Source: Actinokineospora pegani (GTDB lineage Bacteria > Actinomycetota > Actinomycetes > Mycobacteriales > Pseudonocardiaceae). Taken from it: a stretch of DNA of 64,000 nucleotides. The notes beneath the pieces are model-generated. The model ran no database searches. It worked only from the letters and a program-made list of their open reading frames with translations, and was not told where the DNA came from. The translations under genes and the position numbers were made by a program. Numbering within the stretch: the stretch's first letter is position 1; each line of letters starts with the position of its first letter. Below are positions 50,876 to 59,888 of this stretch, piece by piece. The stretch is from assembly GCF_009745975.1 (NCBI RefSeq), contig NZ_WHOL01000036.1, positions 1 to 64,000 of the forward strand, written 5' to 3'.

Positions 50876-53313
50876 CGCGCGGCTCCCGGGTCGAGGTCTT
50901 CCAGCACGGCCGCGCCCGGGCCGCCGGCGGTGGGGGGCACGTTCGGGTCCGTCGGCGCCGACGCGGTGGTGGTCGGGGCCGCCGAGGGCCCGGTGCCCGC
51001 CTCGAGCCTGCGGAGGGCGGCCGCGGCGGTCTTGAACAGGGGTTGCTTGGACACGGGGTCCCAGTCGGTGCGGGTCAGCTCGTTGGCCGCCCGGTCGCGC
51101 GCGCGTTCGGGGTCGGCGTCCCAGTACCCGTAGTGGAAGGGCAGGAACAGCACGCCCGGCCGGATGTCGCAGACCCGGACGTGGGCGCGCACCGCCGCCC
51201 GGGGCGTTCTGACCTCCACCAGGTCGCCCTCGGCGATGCCGTTGGCCTCGGCGTCCGCGGTCGAGACCTCCAGCCAGACCTCGCGCGCCGCGGCTCGCAG
51301 GTGCTTGCTGCGACCGGTCTTCGTGCGGGTGTGGAAGTGGTAGAGGGTGCGCCCGGTGATGAGCGCGAAGGGGAACTCCTCGTCGGGGGCCTCGTGCGGT
51401 GGGACGAACTCGGCCGCCTTGATCATCGCCTTGCCCTCGGGGTTCATCGCCCGGTAGGCCGAGGGTTCCACCGGGGCGCCGGTGACCAGGTCGCGGCCGT
51501 AGCTCTCGCAGTCGTCCGGGTGGGCGTGGAAGGCGCCGTCGGCGTAGAGGCGTTCGGTGCCGTCCGGGGACGCCTCGGTGCACGGCCACTGCACGCCGCC
51601 CCGCTCGGCCAGCAGGGCGTAGGACAGCCCGGTCTGGTCGCAGGGCCTGCCCGCGCTGGCCCGCTGCCACGCCTGGAACGCCGACTCCGGGTCGTGCCAG
51701 GGCGGGAACGGGGCGCCGTCGCGGTCGCGGAAGTCCATCCGCCGGGCGTAGTCCAGGAGGATGTCGAGATCGGGGCGGGCCTGGCCGGGTGGGTCCACGG
51801 CCTTGCCGGAGTAGTGGACCGTGCGGTCGGTGTTGGTGAACGTGCCCGTCTTCTCGCCCCAGGCGGCGGCGGGCAGCACCACGTCGGCCAGCTCCGCGGT
51901 CTCGGTGCGGTAGATGTCCTGCACGACGAGGAACAACCGCTCCTGGGACAGGATGGACCGGACGCGGCGCAGCTCGGGCAGCGACACCGCGGGGTTGGTC
52001 GCGCTGACCCACAGCATCCGCATGGTGCCGTTCTCGGCGTAGCGCAGCATCTGCATCAGGTGCGTCGGCGGCGAGAAGTGGGGGATGCCGTCGATGTTCC
52101 ACAGCCGGGTCAGCTCGGTGACGTGGGCGTCGTTGGCCCAGTTGCGAAACCCCGTCAGGTCGCCGTCCGCGCCGCACTCGCGGGTGTTCTGGGCGGTGGG
52201 CTGCCCGTTCATCTGCAGGACCCCGGCGCCGGGCTTGCCGATCATCCCGCGCACCAGGTGCAGGTTGTTCACCTGCACGGCGGCGGCGGTGGCCTGGTTC
52301 GACTGGTAGAAGCCCTGCAGGACGGTGGACATCAGGCGCCGCGCGCGGCCGACGAGTGCCGCGGCGTCGCGGATGTCCCCGGCGGCGACTCCGCAGACCT
52401 GCGCGGCCCGCTCGGGTGTCCACTGGCGGACCTGCTCGACCAGCCCGTCGAACCCGACCGTGCACCGGTCGATGTAGTCGTGGTCGAGGTGGTCGTTCGC
52501 GATCACCTCGTGCAGGATCGCGTTCATCAGCGCCACGTTGGTGCCCGGCAGCGGTGCCAGGTGGACTGTCGCGGCGCGGGCCACCGGCGTGTTCCGGGGG
52601 TCGACGCACAGCAGCCGCGGCGGGTTCGGGCCCGCGAGCCGGTCGAGCACCCGGCTCCAGAGCACGGCCTGCGTCTCGGCGGCGTTGTGCCCGAACAGGG
52701 CGATCACGTCGGCGTGGTCGACGTCGGCGTAGGAGCCGGGCTGGCCGTCGCAGCCGAAGGACTCCTTGAGCGCGGCCGCCGCCGTGGCCGTGCACAGCCG
52801 GGTGTTGCCGTCGAGGTGGCTGGTGCCGATCGCGCCGTGCGCGATCGCGGCCAGGGTGTAGTACTCCTCGGCGAACAGTTGTCCGCTGGTGTAGAAGCCG
52901 ACCGCGCTGGGCCCCTGCTCGTCCAGCAGTTCCTTGCTGCGGTCCACGACCAGGGACATCGCCTCCTCCCAGCTCGCGGGCGCCAGTTCGCCGTCGCGGC
53001 GGACCAGCGGGGTCGTCAGCCGGTCGCGGGAGGAGGTGGCGTCCCAGCCGAACAGGTCCTTCGGGTCCAGCCTGCCGTGGTTGACCCGGTCGTCGGCCCG
53101 GCCCCGGACGCCGACCACCCGCCCGTCCTTGACCGCGAGGTCCATGCCGTCCCCGTTGGAGTGCAGCACCGAGGCCGTGGGCACCCACCGGTCCACGTCG
53201 TCGGCGGTGACGCCGTCCACGAACCGGGAGTCCACCCGCACCGGCCACACCTCACCCGGCCCGTACGGCGCCCTCGTCCCCCACGGCTCGGCGATCCCAT
53301 CGCGGCTCGGCAT
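50872..53313 (-). CDS. Molybdopterin oxidoreductase of nitrate-reductase/formate-dehydrogenase type, lacking Fe-S cysteines
   Basis: DMSO-reductase-superfamily protein of 813 residues. Molybdopterin domains are clear: GFYTSGQLFAEEYYTL, DGNTRLCTATAAAALKESFG with a plausible Mo-ligand Cys, VNNLHLVRGMIGKPGAGVLQMNGQPTAQNTRE, and the MopB C-terminal ITGRTLYHFHTRTKTGR. The N-terminal iron-sulfur motif that usually reads CxxCxxxC is here SVLHSNGD (Ser, His, Asp in place of the three Cys) near residue 50. The protein is thus predicted to lack the 4Fe-4S cluster. ATG at 53313 has GGGAGGAG. Its electron partner is unknown; it is coupled to the helical protein downstream. Confidence 0.92.
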   Translation of the reverse strand: MPSRDGIAEPWGTRAPYGPGEVWPVRVDSRFVDGVTADDVDRWVPTASVLHSNGDGMDLAVKDGRVVGVRGRADDRVNHGRLDPKDLFGWDATSSRDRLTTPLVRRDGELAPASWEEAMSLVVDRSKELLDEQGPSAVGFYTSGQLFAEEYYTLAAIAHGAIGTSHLDGNTRLCTATAAAALKESFGCDGQPGSYADVDHADVIALFGHNAAETQAVLWSRVLDRLAGPNPPRLLCVDPRNTPVARAATVHLAPLPGTNVALMNAILHEVIANDHLDHDYIDRCTVGFDGLVEQVRQWTPERAAQVCGVAAGDIRDAAALVGRARRLMSTVLQGFYQSNQATAAAVQVNNLHLVRGMIGKPGAGVLQMNGQPTAQNTRECGADGDLTGFRNWANDAHVTELTRLWNIDGIPHFSPPTHLMQMLRYAENGTMRMLWVSATNPAVSLPELRRVRSILSQERLFLVVQDIYRTETAELADVVLPAAAWGEKTGTFTNTDRTVHYSGKAVDPPGQARPDLDILLDYARRMDFRDRDGAPFPPWHDPESAFQAWQRASAGRPCDQTGLSYALLAERGGVQWPCTEASPDGTERLYADGAFHAHPDDCESYGRDLVTGAPVEPSAYRAMNPEGKAMIKAAEFVPPHEAPDEEFPFALITGRTLYHFHTRTKTGRSKHLRAAAREVWLEVSTADAEANGIAEGDLVEVRTPRAAVRAHVRVCDIRPGVLFLPFHYGYWDADPERARDRAANELTRTDWDPVSKQPLFKTAAAALRRLEAGTGPSAAPTTTASAPTDPNVPPTAGGPGAAVLEDLDPGAAR

Positions 53314-53444
53314 CGGACTCCTCCCGTGTCCGGCACGCCATACCCAGCCGCCCACGGGACAAACCAGCCGAGCGGGCAATCAGCCCGAGTGCCACACCTG
53401 GGCACGCGCCACCCGGGTCTGGTGCGGGTCGCCGCAAAGGTTTG

Positions 53445-54443
53445 CTACACGCTCTGCCCTGCGGTTGCCGCTCCGGCCGCTTTCCTGTGCCGCGACAACG
53501 CCACGCGCACGCGCCACAGGGCGATCAGGATGCCCGCCAGCAGGAGCGCGGCGCCCAGCGCACTCCACGGCACGGCCCACACCGTGGTCTCCCCCTGCGC
53601 CGCGTCCACCGACCCCGTCAGCGGTTGGTCACCCGACGCGACGGGCTCGGCCCCGGCCTGGACCGTGAGCGGGCCCAGGGGCCACACGCCAGTGAGGGTG
53701 CGGGTGAGCGTGACGGCGTTGCCCGGGAGCAGTTCGGGGAGAGCGTCGCCGGTCCAGGAGACCTCGCCGAGGCCGAAGGGGCCGCGCACGCGGGCCGAGG
53801 GGCGCACGGCGACGCGGATGTTGCCGGTGTTGACGACCGTCCAGGTGAGATCGACCTCGCCGGCCCCCGCCGGGTTGGCGGTGCCCCGGTAGGACGCCGA
53901 GGGCGGGTCGACGCGCAGGCTCGGGGTCACCACACCCGCGACGCGGGCGTAGAGGCGGGCGCCCACCCGCCGTTCGACCCGCACCTGGTCGCCGGTGGTG
54001 AGGGCGGCGACCACCCCGCCGACGTGGTCGCCGGGCTCGGCGTCGGGCGGGACGGTGAGCGCGAAGGGGATGACGACCGTGGAGCGCGGCGCGACGACGA
54101 CCTCGGGCAGGCCGACCGCGACCCAGGCGCCGAGGGACGGGGACCGCTCGTCGCGGGCCAGCAGGTCGAAGCCGCCGGTCTCGGAGTTGACCGCGTCCGC
54201 GGCGTAGAGGTCGACCGTCAGCTCACCTTCGCCGAGGTTGCGCACGGCCACGTGGTCGTCGTAGCGCATCCCGGGTTCGACGACGTAGTCGAACCGGGCG
54301 CGCCCGTCCGGCCCGTCGGCGCCCGAGGGGGCGAGCGACCAGGTCAGCCGGTCGGGCTCGGGGGCCGGTTGCGCGGCGGCGGGGGTGGCGGGAAGGAGTG
54401 CGAGGACGGCGGTCACCGCGCACGCGGCCGACAGGGTTCTCAA
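53445..54443 (-). CDS. Secreted, membrane-anchored WxL-interacting-like protein (DUF916 type)
   Basis: Protein of about 332 residues. A signal peptide (SAACAVTAVLALLPATPAAA) is followed by beta-sandwich segments: RARFDYVVEPGMRYDDHVAVRNLG, VVIPFALTVPPDAEPGDHVGGVVAAL, and VDLTWTVVNTGNIRVAV. One membrane helix (ALGAALLLAGILIALW) and a basic tail end it. This is the plan of DUF916/DUF3324 proteins that pair with WxL surface proteins. TTG at 54443 with GGAG six bases upstream is the chosen start. It follows the WxL-like gene with a hairpin between. Confidence 0.7.
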   Translation of the reverse strand: MRTLSAACAVTAVLALLPATPAAAQPAPEPDRLTWSLAPSGADGPDGRARFDYVVEPGMRYDDHVAVRNLGEGELTVDLYAADAVNSETGGFDLLARDERSPSLGAWVAVGLPEVVVAPRSTVVIPFALTVPPDAEPGDHVGGVVAALTTGDQVRVERRVGARLYARVAGVVTPSLRVDPPSASYRGTANPAGAGEVDLTWTVVNTGNIRVAVRPSARVRGPFGLGEVSWTGDALPELLPGNAVTLTRTLTGVWPLGPLTVQAGAEPVASGDQPLTGSVDAAQGETTVWAVPWSALGAALLLAGILIALWRVRVALSRHRKAAGAATAGQSV

Positions 54444-54466
54444 GGGGTGCTCCAGCTCGGGGACGG

Positions 54467-54497
54467 GTGCGGGCCCGCCACGACGGCGGGCCCGCAC
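54467..54497 (-). terminator. Hairpin between the two surface-protein genes
   Basis: GTGCGGGCCCGCC pairs perfectly with GGCGGGCCCGCAC (13 bp) around a five-base loop. It lies 17 bases after the stop of the upstream gene and 24 bases before the TTG of the next. It may reduce read-through and lower the amount of the membrane-anchored partner. Confidence 0.65.
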
Positions 54498-54513
54498 ACC
54501 TGGGTGCCCTGGA

Positions 54514-55971
54514 TCAGATGGCGGTGAGGATGACCATTGCCCGGTAGGCGCCCGGGGCGGTGTCCAGCGGGGCCTCCAGCACCAGGTCCGCGCCGAGCTG
54601 GGCGGCGCCGCGACCGGCGCCCGCGGGCGCCGTGCCGAGCTGCGACCAGGCCGACAGGCCGTTGCCGCCGGTGAGGCCGGGGGCCACCCGCGGACCCGGC
54701 GTGACCGCCTGGTTCGCCGAGGCGGACAGCACCGAGGGCATCCAGCCCAGGTGCTTGCCGCCGATCTGCTGGCCGTCGACGGTGGTGAACGCGCGCACCC
54801 GGCCGGAGGCCGTCCAGCCCGGGTTCTCCGAGCGGGTGTCGGTCACCGTGATCGGCTTGAGCGCGCCCGCCGCGGTGTAGCGGTCAGCGGCGGCGTTGAG
54901 CCGCAACGCGCCCAGGTCGACCTCGCGGTTCTCCGGGGCGACGCTGACCGCGAGCACACCCTCCTGCGCGGACAGGGACGTGCTGATGGTCGGGCCGTTG
55001 ACCGGGTCGTTGCCGTGGTCGTCGACGGCGATGACGGCCGGGGCGGACTCGGCGATGACGCCGTGGTCGTGGTCGTACAGGACGGCCTTGACCTCCCGGC
55101 CGTTGTCCGCGGTGCGCACCACGAACCCGTACTTGGCGCTCAGCGCGCCGGGGACGACCGCCCACTCCGACTGCCCCGCGGCGCGGGTGAACCAGTGGTA
55201 GTGGTCCTCACCGGTCTCCGGGGTCTGCACCGCGGTCAGCGCCGCGACGCCGCCCGCGTGGTAGTGGCCCGACAGGCCGCTGATCGACAGCTCGGTCGCG
55301 GGCGTGCCCGGGTCGGACGGCAGCTCCTCGCCGACGAGGAACGAGTAGGACACGGGCGGGATGGCCACCGGGGCCGCCCCGGGCGGGGTCGCGGTGGCGC
55401 TGACCGTCACCGTGTACTCGCCCTGCTCGGTGAAGCCCCAGTTCGCGTGCTCGTGGTCGGCCGCGCTGGTGAACGACTTGGGCGCGCCGTCGGCGGAGGC
55501 GAGGAAGACGGCCGGGCCCTCCTCCCCGTTCTGCCAGAGCGCGAACGCGCCCGGCCCCTGCACCGAGTCGAGGTTGTAGGTCACCGAGGTGCCCGCGGCC
55601 ACGGTGGAGCTGTGGCCGAAGCCCGCGAAGACCTGGCCCGGCTGGGAGTTCTGCGGCAGCAGGTAGTAGGTCTCGCCCTGCGCCTTCCAGCCCGGCAGGG
55701 TCGCGATGGTCGCGCTGACGGTGCGGGCGGCCACCGACGGCTTGGCCTGCACCACCAGGTCGGCGGGGGCGATGGTGCCGCTCTCGGTGTGCGCGGTGAG
55801 CACGTGGGCGGAGTCCCGCACGTCGACGTAGAACAGGTCGAGGTGGCCCTCGGAGACGACCTGCCGGTCCGCCGCCTGCGCGGTGGCGACGCCTGCCAGC
55901 GGCCCGAGGGCCAGGCCGAGGGCGGTCAGGGTGGCCAGGGCGGCCTTGGATCTCATCTTGGTCGCGGTCAC
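54514..55971 (-). CDS. Secreted surface-repeat protein with WxL-like C-terminus
   Basis: Protein of 485 residues. A signal peptide ends near AAD, and the actinobacterial surface-anchored repeat follows: EGHLDLFYVDV, YYLLPQNSQPGQVFAGFG, HEHANWGFTEQGEYTVTV. Residues 220-330 form an Ig-like region. The last 130 residues have a WxL-like ending: LSAWSQLGTAP and a C-terminal LDTAPGAYRAMVILTAI. No membrane anchor is present. It lies 36 bp after the large repeat protein and upstream of the WxL-interacting-like gene, suggesting a cell-wall complex. GTG at 55971 is the chosen start; the ATG five codons later is possible. Confidence 0.78.
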   Translation of the reverse strand: MTATKMRSKAALATLTALGLALGPLAGVATAQAADRQVVSEGHLDLFYVDVRDSAHVLTAHTESGTIAPADLVVQAKPSVAARTVSATIATLPGWKAQGETYYLLPQNSQPGQVFAGFGHSSTVAAGTSVTYNLDSVQGPGAFALWQNGEEGPAVFLASADGAPKSFTSAADHEHANWGFTEQGEYTVTVSATATPPGAAPVAIPPVSYSFLVGEELPSDPGTPATELSISGLSGHYHAGGVAALTAVQTPETGEDHYHWFTRAAGQSEWAVVPGALSAKYGFVVRTADNGREVKAVLYDHDHGVIAESAPAVIAVDDHGNDPVNGPTISTSLSAQEGVLAVSVAPENREVDLGALRLNAAADRYTAAGALKPITVTDTRSENPGWTASGRVRAFTTVDGQQIGGKHLGWMPSVLSASANQAVTPGPRVAPGLTGGNGLSAWSQLGTAPAGAGRGAAQLGADLVLEAPLDTAPGAYRAMVILTAI

Positions 55972-56007
55972 AGCGGTGTTGCCTTTCCTTGGGGGTCTTG
56001 ACGCCGG

Positions 56008-58182
56008 TCAGCGTCGACGGCGGGCGGCCGACAGGGCGGCCAGGTTGGTGAGCAGGAAGCCGAGCGGGACCAGCAGGACGGCGACGACCACGAGTCCCGC
56101 GACGGCCGGGCCGTCCAACCCGGTCGCGGCCAGTCCCCCCGCGGGCAGGGCGCACTCGCCGCCGTCGGCGGTGCGGCCGACCTGCTCGGTGATCTCTTGG
56201 CCCTGGCGGGCGGCGAGCGGGTCCCCGGGTCCGACGTGGAAGGCGAGCGTGCTCGTCGAGCTGGTCTGGCGGCCGTTGACGGAGCCGCCGAAGGAGAACG
56301 CCACCGCGTAGCTGCCGGGCTGGGTGAACGCCCACACGGCGTGCACGTGCACCCCGGACTGGCCCACGGGGACCGTGGTCGACCGGGGGAACCCCTCGGT
56401 GGTCCCGAAGTACCGCTCGCCCACGCCACCGAACGGGTCCTGGCCGTAGACCGCGAGCCGCCCCGGTCCCTCGACGCTCTCCAGGGTCATCGTGATGTCG
56501 CCGCTGACTCCCGACAGGACGGACGGGTGCTGCGTGTTCCACCCCAGCCAGGGGATGCCGGAGCGCTGCGTGAGCGGCACGGTCCACACCGGACCACCAC
56601 CGAGGAAGTCGAGCCCGGAGCCCGCGGGCGGGGTCGCGCGGGCGGAGTCGTCGAGGTGGAAGACGTAGCCGCCGGGGTCGCGGTAGGCGGGAGCGCCCTG
56701 CCGGTCGTCCTTGACCCTGGCCGAGAGCGCGCCGCCCTCGACCACGGGGCCGTAGTCGAAGTGGCCGTCGGTGACGACCTCGACCTCGCCGGGCGCGACC
56801 GTCCGGGTGACCGCGGTGGGCACGCAGGTCGGCGCCGCGGCGGCTGGGGCGGTGGGGCCGGTGGGATTCGGTGCGGGCGGGGCCGACGGGGCCGGGGCCG
56901 GCGGGACCGGTGATGGCGTCGGCTGGGTGGTGGGCGGCTGGGTCGCGGTGATCGACAGGGTGACCGGTCGCGCGGAGGCCACCACCGCACCCTGCGGATC
57001 GCGCAGGTGGAAGCCCAGCGCGGCGCCGTGCAGCTCGCTGGTCGCGGCCAGGGAGAGGGTCGGGCCCTCGCCCCGGGCGGTGTCGGCGCCGCCCACGCGC
57101 GTCCACCAGGAGACGGTGTGATCGGGCCGGTCCGGGGTGACCAGGGCGGTCGCGGTGATGGGCTCGCCCGGCGCGTAGCCGTCGCGGACCCCGGTCACCA
57201 CGACACCCGCCGGGGCGGCGGGGTTGGCGACCGCCGAGGACCGCGACGCCGCGACCAGGTCGCCGACCGCCGGGACGAAGCGCGCGGTGAAGGCCAGCGC
57301 CTCCGCGTCGACCGGGTGCGCCAGCGTCGCGGAACCGCCGTCCAGTGCCGCGTGGCCGACCACCTCGTCGCGCGCGGCGCTGTGCCGGGTGAACTCCACC
57401 CAGCCGCGCGGCGCTCCCCCGTCGAGGTGCTCCGGCCCGCCGCTGACGGTGCTGGTCAGCGCCCCGGTGTCACTGATGGACAGCGTTGTCGTCGTGGGCG
57501 CGGCGACGCGGGGGCCGACCGCGACCGTGTACCGGGTCGGCGGCGAGGCCAGGGGGGCGCCGGACGCGGAGGTGGCCGACGCCTGGAACTCCAGCTCGTA
57601 GACGCCGGGGGCGGTGAAGGCCCAGTTGGCGTGCGCGTGGGTCGGGACGGCGACGCGGGCCGTGCGCACGGCGGTGTCGTGGGAGCTGAACACGCGCTCC
57701 GGGCCGTCCGTCCCGGAGGTGTAGACCTCGACCCGGCCGGGCCCGCGGGCCGAGCGCAGCGTGAGGTCGAGGGCGTCCCCGGCGAGGGCCCCGCGCGGGA
57801 CGGCCTCGGTGTTCCACCCCGCCCAGAGCACGCCCGGCTGCGACGTCTGCGGGACGACGTGGATCGGCGTCCCCCCTGGCACACCGAGGAACCCGTAGGC
57901 GGGGGACGAGGGCGCGGGTCGCCGGGCGGCGTCGGTGACGTTGACCGTCGTGGCCGCCGGGTCGAACCCGCCCGCGTCGGTCGTGCCCGCGACGACAAGC
58001 CCGCCGTCCGCCCACAGCACGCTGACCAGGTCGGTGTGTCCACTCGCGACGAGCTGTCGGGACGGGGGCACGGGAGCCGGTCCGCCCGCGGCCCAGGCGA
58101 GCGGGGCGGCCATGACCGCGGACAGCGCCGCCACCGCCGCCAGCGCGACCACATTCCGCAGGTCACGTGCGCGAATCCGCAT
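56008..58182 (-). CDS. Cell-wall-anchored ABC transporter-associated repeat protein
   Basis: Protein of 724 residues. After the signal peptide come two copies of the surface repeat: one near 45-230 (SGHTDLVSVLW, HVVPQTSQPGVLWAGWNTE, HAHANWAFTAPGVYELEF) and one near 470-680 (DGHFDYGPVV, VPLTQRSGIPWLGWNTQ, HVHAVWAFTQPGSYAVAF), separated by Ig-like segments and a Pro-rich linker. The end reads LAATG, a membrane helix and RRRR, matching a class E sortase (LAxTG) signal. ATG at 58182 has AAGGGGG. A promoter with a Zur-like box precedes it. It belongs to the anchored-repeat transporter system. Confidence 0.88.
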   Translation of the reverse strand: MRIRARDLRNVVALAAVAALSAVMAAPLAWAAGGPAPVPPSRQLVASGHTDLVSVLWADGGLVVAGTTDAGGFDPAATTVNVTDAARRPAPSSPAYGFLGVPGGTPIHVVPQTSQPGVLWAGWNTEAVPRGALAGDALDLTLRSARGPGRVEVYTSGTDGPERVFSSHDTAVRTARVAVPTHAHANWAFTAPGVYELEFQASATSASGAPLASPPTRYTVAVGPRVAAPTTTTLSISDTGALTSTVSGGPEHLDGGAPRGWVEFTRHSAARDEVVGHAALDGGSATLAHPVDAEALAFTARFVPAVGDLVAASRSSAVANPAAPAGVVVTGVRDGYAPGEPITATALVTPDRPDHTVSWWTRVGGADTARGEGPTLSLAATSELHGAALGFHLRDPQGAVVASARPVTLSITATQPPTTQPTPSPVPPAPAPSAPPAPNPTGPTAPAAAAPTCVPTAVTRTVAPGEVEVVTDGHFDYGPVVEGGALSARVKDDRQGAPAYRDPGGYVFHLDDSARATPPAGSGLDFLGGGPVWTVPLTQRSGIPWLGWNTQHPSVLSGVSGDITMTLESVEGPGRLAVYGQDPFGGVGERYFGTTEGFPRSTTVPVGQSGVHVHAVWAFTQPGSYAVAFSFGGSVNGRQTSSTSTLAFHVGPGDPLAARQGQEITEQVGRTADGGECALPAGGLAATGLDGPAVAGLVVVAVLLVPLGFLLTNLAALSAARRRR

Positions 58183-58211
58183 CTTTCCCCCTTCTGGAAC
58201 GTTTCGGACTC

Positions 58212-58243
58212 AACCTAAAACAAAGGATTATCATTTTCAATAA
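58212..58243 (-). promoter_or_regulatory. Promoter with Zur-like box before the anchored-repeat gene
   Basis: On the minus strand TTGAAA (58240-58235) and TAGGTT (58217-58212) are spaced by exactly 17 bases. The box TTGAAAATGATAATC covers the -35 and matches the actinobacterial Zur pattern TGAAAATGATTTTCA at most positions. Repression by Zur with zinc would follow. The site is only 55-60 bases from the start codon. Confidence 0.6.
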
Positions 58244-58272
58244 CTGGGCAGAGCTCTCCCGAGTGGAGCCGG

Positions 58273-59145
58273 TCACCACACCGCCGGGACCCGGCGGCGG
58301 ACCAGCCCGCGGGCGAGCAGCCCGTGCCTGGGCGCCAGCACCCACGCGGTGAGGAACACCGCGGTGAGGACGAGGACGATGGTGCCGCCGGTCGGGAAGT
58401 CCCACGACCACGAGACGTAGAGGCCCACCAGCGCGCACAGCCCGCCGACGACCGGGGCCAGCAGCATCATGACGCCGAGCCGGTCGGTCAGCAGCCGGGC
58501 GGTGGCCGCCGGGGTGACCAGCAGGGCCAGGACCAGGATGTTGCCGATGGTCTGCACGGAGATCACCACCGCGAGGGTCACCAGGACGTAGAGCACGACG
58601 TCGAGCCAGAACACCCGCAGGCCGGTCGCGCGGGCCATCTCGCGGTCGAGGGTGACCGCGACGAACTCCTTGTGCAGCAGGAAGACCAGGCCCAGGACCA
58701 CGACACCGGTCACCGCGACGGTGAGCAGGTCCTCGTCGGGGATGCCGGTGATGGAGCCGAACAGGAACTGCTGCAGCGAGCCCGCGTAGCCCGGCGCCCG
58801 GGAGATGACCACGATGCCCAGGGCGAAGGCGGCCACGAAGAACACGCCGATGACCGAGTCCTCGCGCAGCCTGCGGTTCTGGGAGAACACCGCGACGAGC
58901 ACGGCGGTCAGCACGCCCGCGACCGTGCCGCCGAGGATGAGGTTGCCCGAGACCGCGAAGGCGACGGCCAGGCCGGGGAACACCGCGTGGGCGACGGCGT
59001 CGCCGATGAACGCCATGCCGCGCAGGACCACGTAGCAGCCGACCACCCCGCACACGACCGAGGACATGACGGCGACCAGCAGGGCCTTGGGCAGGAACGC
59101 CAGGTCGGGGTTGAGCAGGTCGTGCAGGAACTCGACCGGGGACAT
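58273..59145 (-). CDS. Anchored-repeat ABC transporter permease (Zn/Mn type)
   Basis: ZnuB/MntB-family permease of 290 residues with about eight to nine helices: GVVGCYVVLRGMAFIGDAVAHAVFPG and LDVVLYVLVTLAVVISVQTIGNILVLALLV are family signatures. The C-terminal RRRVPAVW is short and basic. ATG at 59145 overlaps the ATPase stop by one base (TGATG). The box between this gene's end and the repeat protein marks a separate transcript for the latter. Confidence 0.93.
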   Translation of the reverse strand: MSPVEFLHDLLNPDLAFLPKALLVAVMSSVVCGVVGCYVVLRGMAFIGDAVAHAVFPGLAVAFAVSGNLILGGTVAGVLTAVLVAVFSQNRRLREDSVIGVFFVAAFALGIVVISRAPGYAGSLQQFLFGSITGIPDEDLLTVAVTGVVVLGLVFLLHKEFVAVTLDREMARATGLRVFWLDVVLYVLVTLAVVISVQTIGNILVLALLVTPAATARLLTDRLGVMMLLAPVVGGLCALVGLYVSWSWDFPTGGTIVLVLTAVFLTAWVLAPRHGLLARGLVRRRVPAVW

Positions 59146-59888
59146 CAGCCCGCCTTGAGGATCTTGAGCAGCGGGCTGCGCTCGCTGACGCCGAAGGTGT
59201 CCATCCACAGCCGCTCGTCGCGCAGCTCCGCGGGCGCGCCCGCGCCGACGACCGTCCGGTTGAGCAGGACCAGGCGGTCGCAGGTGTGCAGCGCGCCCGC
59301 GAGGTCGTGGGTCGTGGTCAGCACCGCGTGCCCCGCACCGGCCAGCTCCAGCAGCAGGTCCGACAGCAGCTCCTGGGTGGGCATGTCGAGGCCGGTGAAC
59401 GGCTCGTCGAGCAGCAGCACCGACGGCCGCAGGGCCAGGGCGCGGGCGAGCAGGACGCGCTGGCGCTGGCCGCCGGACAGCTCGCCGACCGGGCGGGTCC
59501 GCAGCTCGCCCATCCGCACCCGGTCCAGCGCCCGCGCGACCGCGCGCCAGTCGTCCGCGCGCGGCCCGCGGAACAGGCCGAGGTGGCCCGTGCGGCCGGT
59601 CATCACCACGTCCTGGACCGAGATGGGGAAGTCCCAGGCGAACTCGTGGCGCTGCGGCACGTACCCCAGGCCGGCCCGGCCGCGCCGCAGCGGCTCGCCG
59701 TCGACGGAGAACTCTCCCCCGCTGGGCCGCAGCAGGCCCATGACGGCGCGCAGCAGCGTGGTCTTGCCCGCCCCGTTCGGCCCGACCAGCCCGACGAACT
59801 CCCCCTTGTCCACGACGAGGTCGACGTCGGTCAGCACCCGTCGTCCGCCGAGGTCCACGGTCAGCCCGGTGACCCGCAAGGCGCTCAT
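59145..59888 (-). CDS. Anchored-repeat ABC transporter ATPase (Zn/Mn type)
   Basis: ZnuC-like ATPase of 247 residues with Walker A GPNGAGKTT, YVPQRHEFAWDFPISVQDVV, LSGGQRQR signature, Walker B VLLLDEPFTGLD and a switch His in TTHDLAG. The ATG overlaps the previous stop as ATGA. Together with the permease and the binding protein it forms a metal importer. Confidence 0.94.
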   Translation of the reverse strand: MSALRVTGLTVDLGGRRVLTDVDLVVDKGEFVGLVGPNGAGKTTLLRAVMGLLRPSGGEFSVDGEPLRRGRAGLGYVPQRHEFAWDFPISVQDVVMTGRTGHLGLFRGPRADDWRAVARALDRVRMGELRTRPVGELSGGQRQRVLLARALALRPSVLLLDEPFTGLDMPTQELLSDLLLELAGAGHAVLTTTHDLAGALHTCDRLVLLNRTVVGAGAPAELRDERLWMDTFGVSERSPLLKILKAG

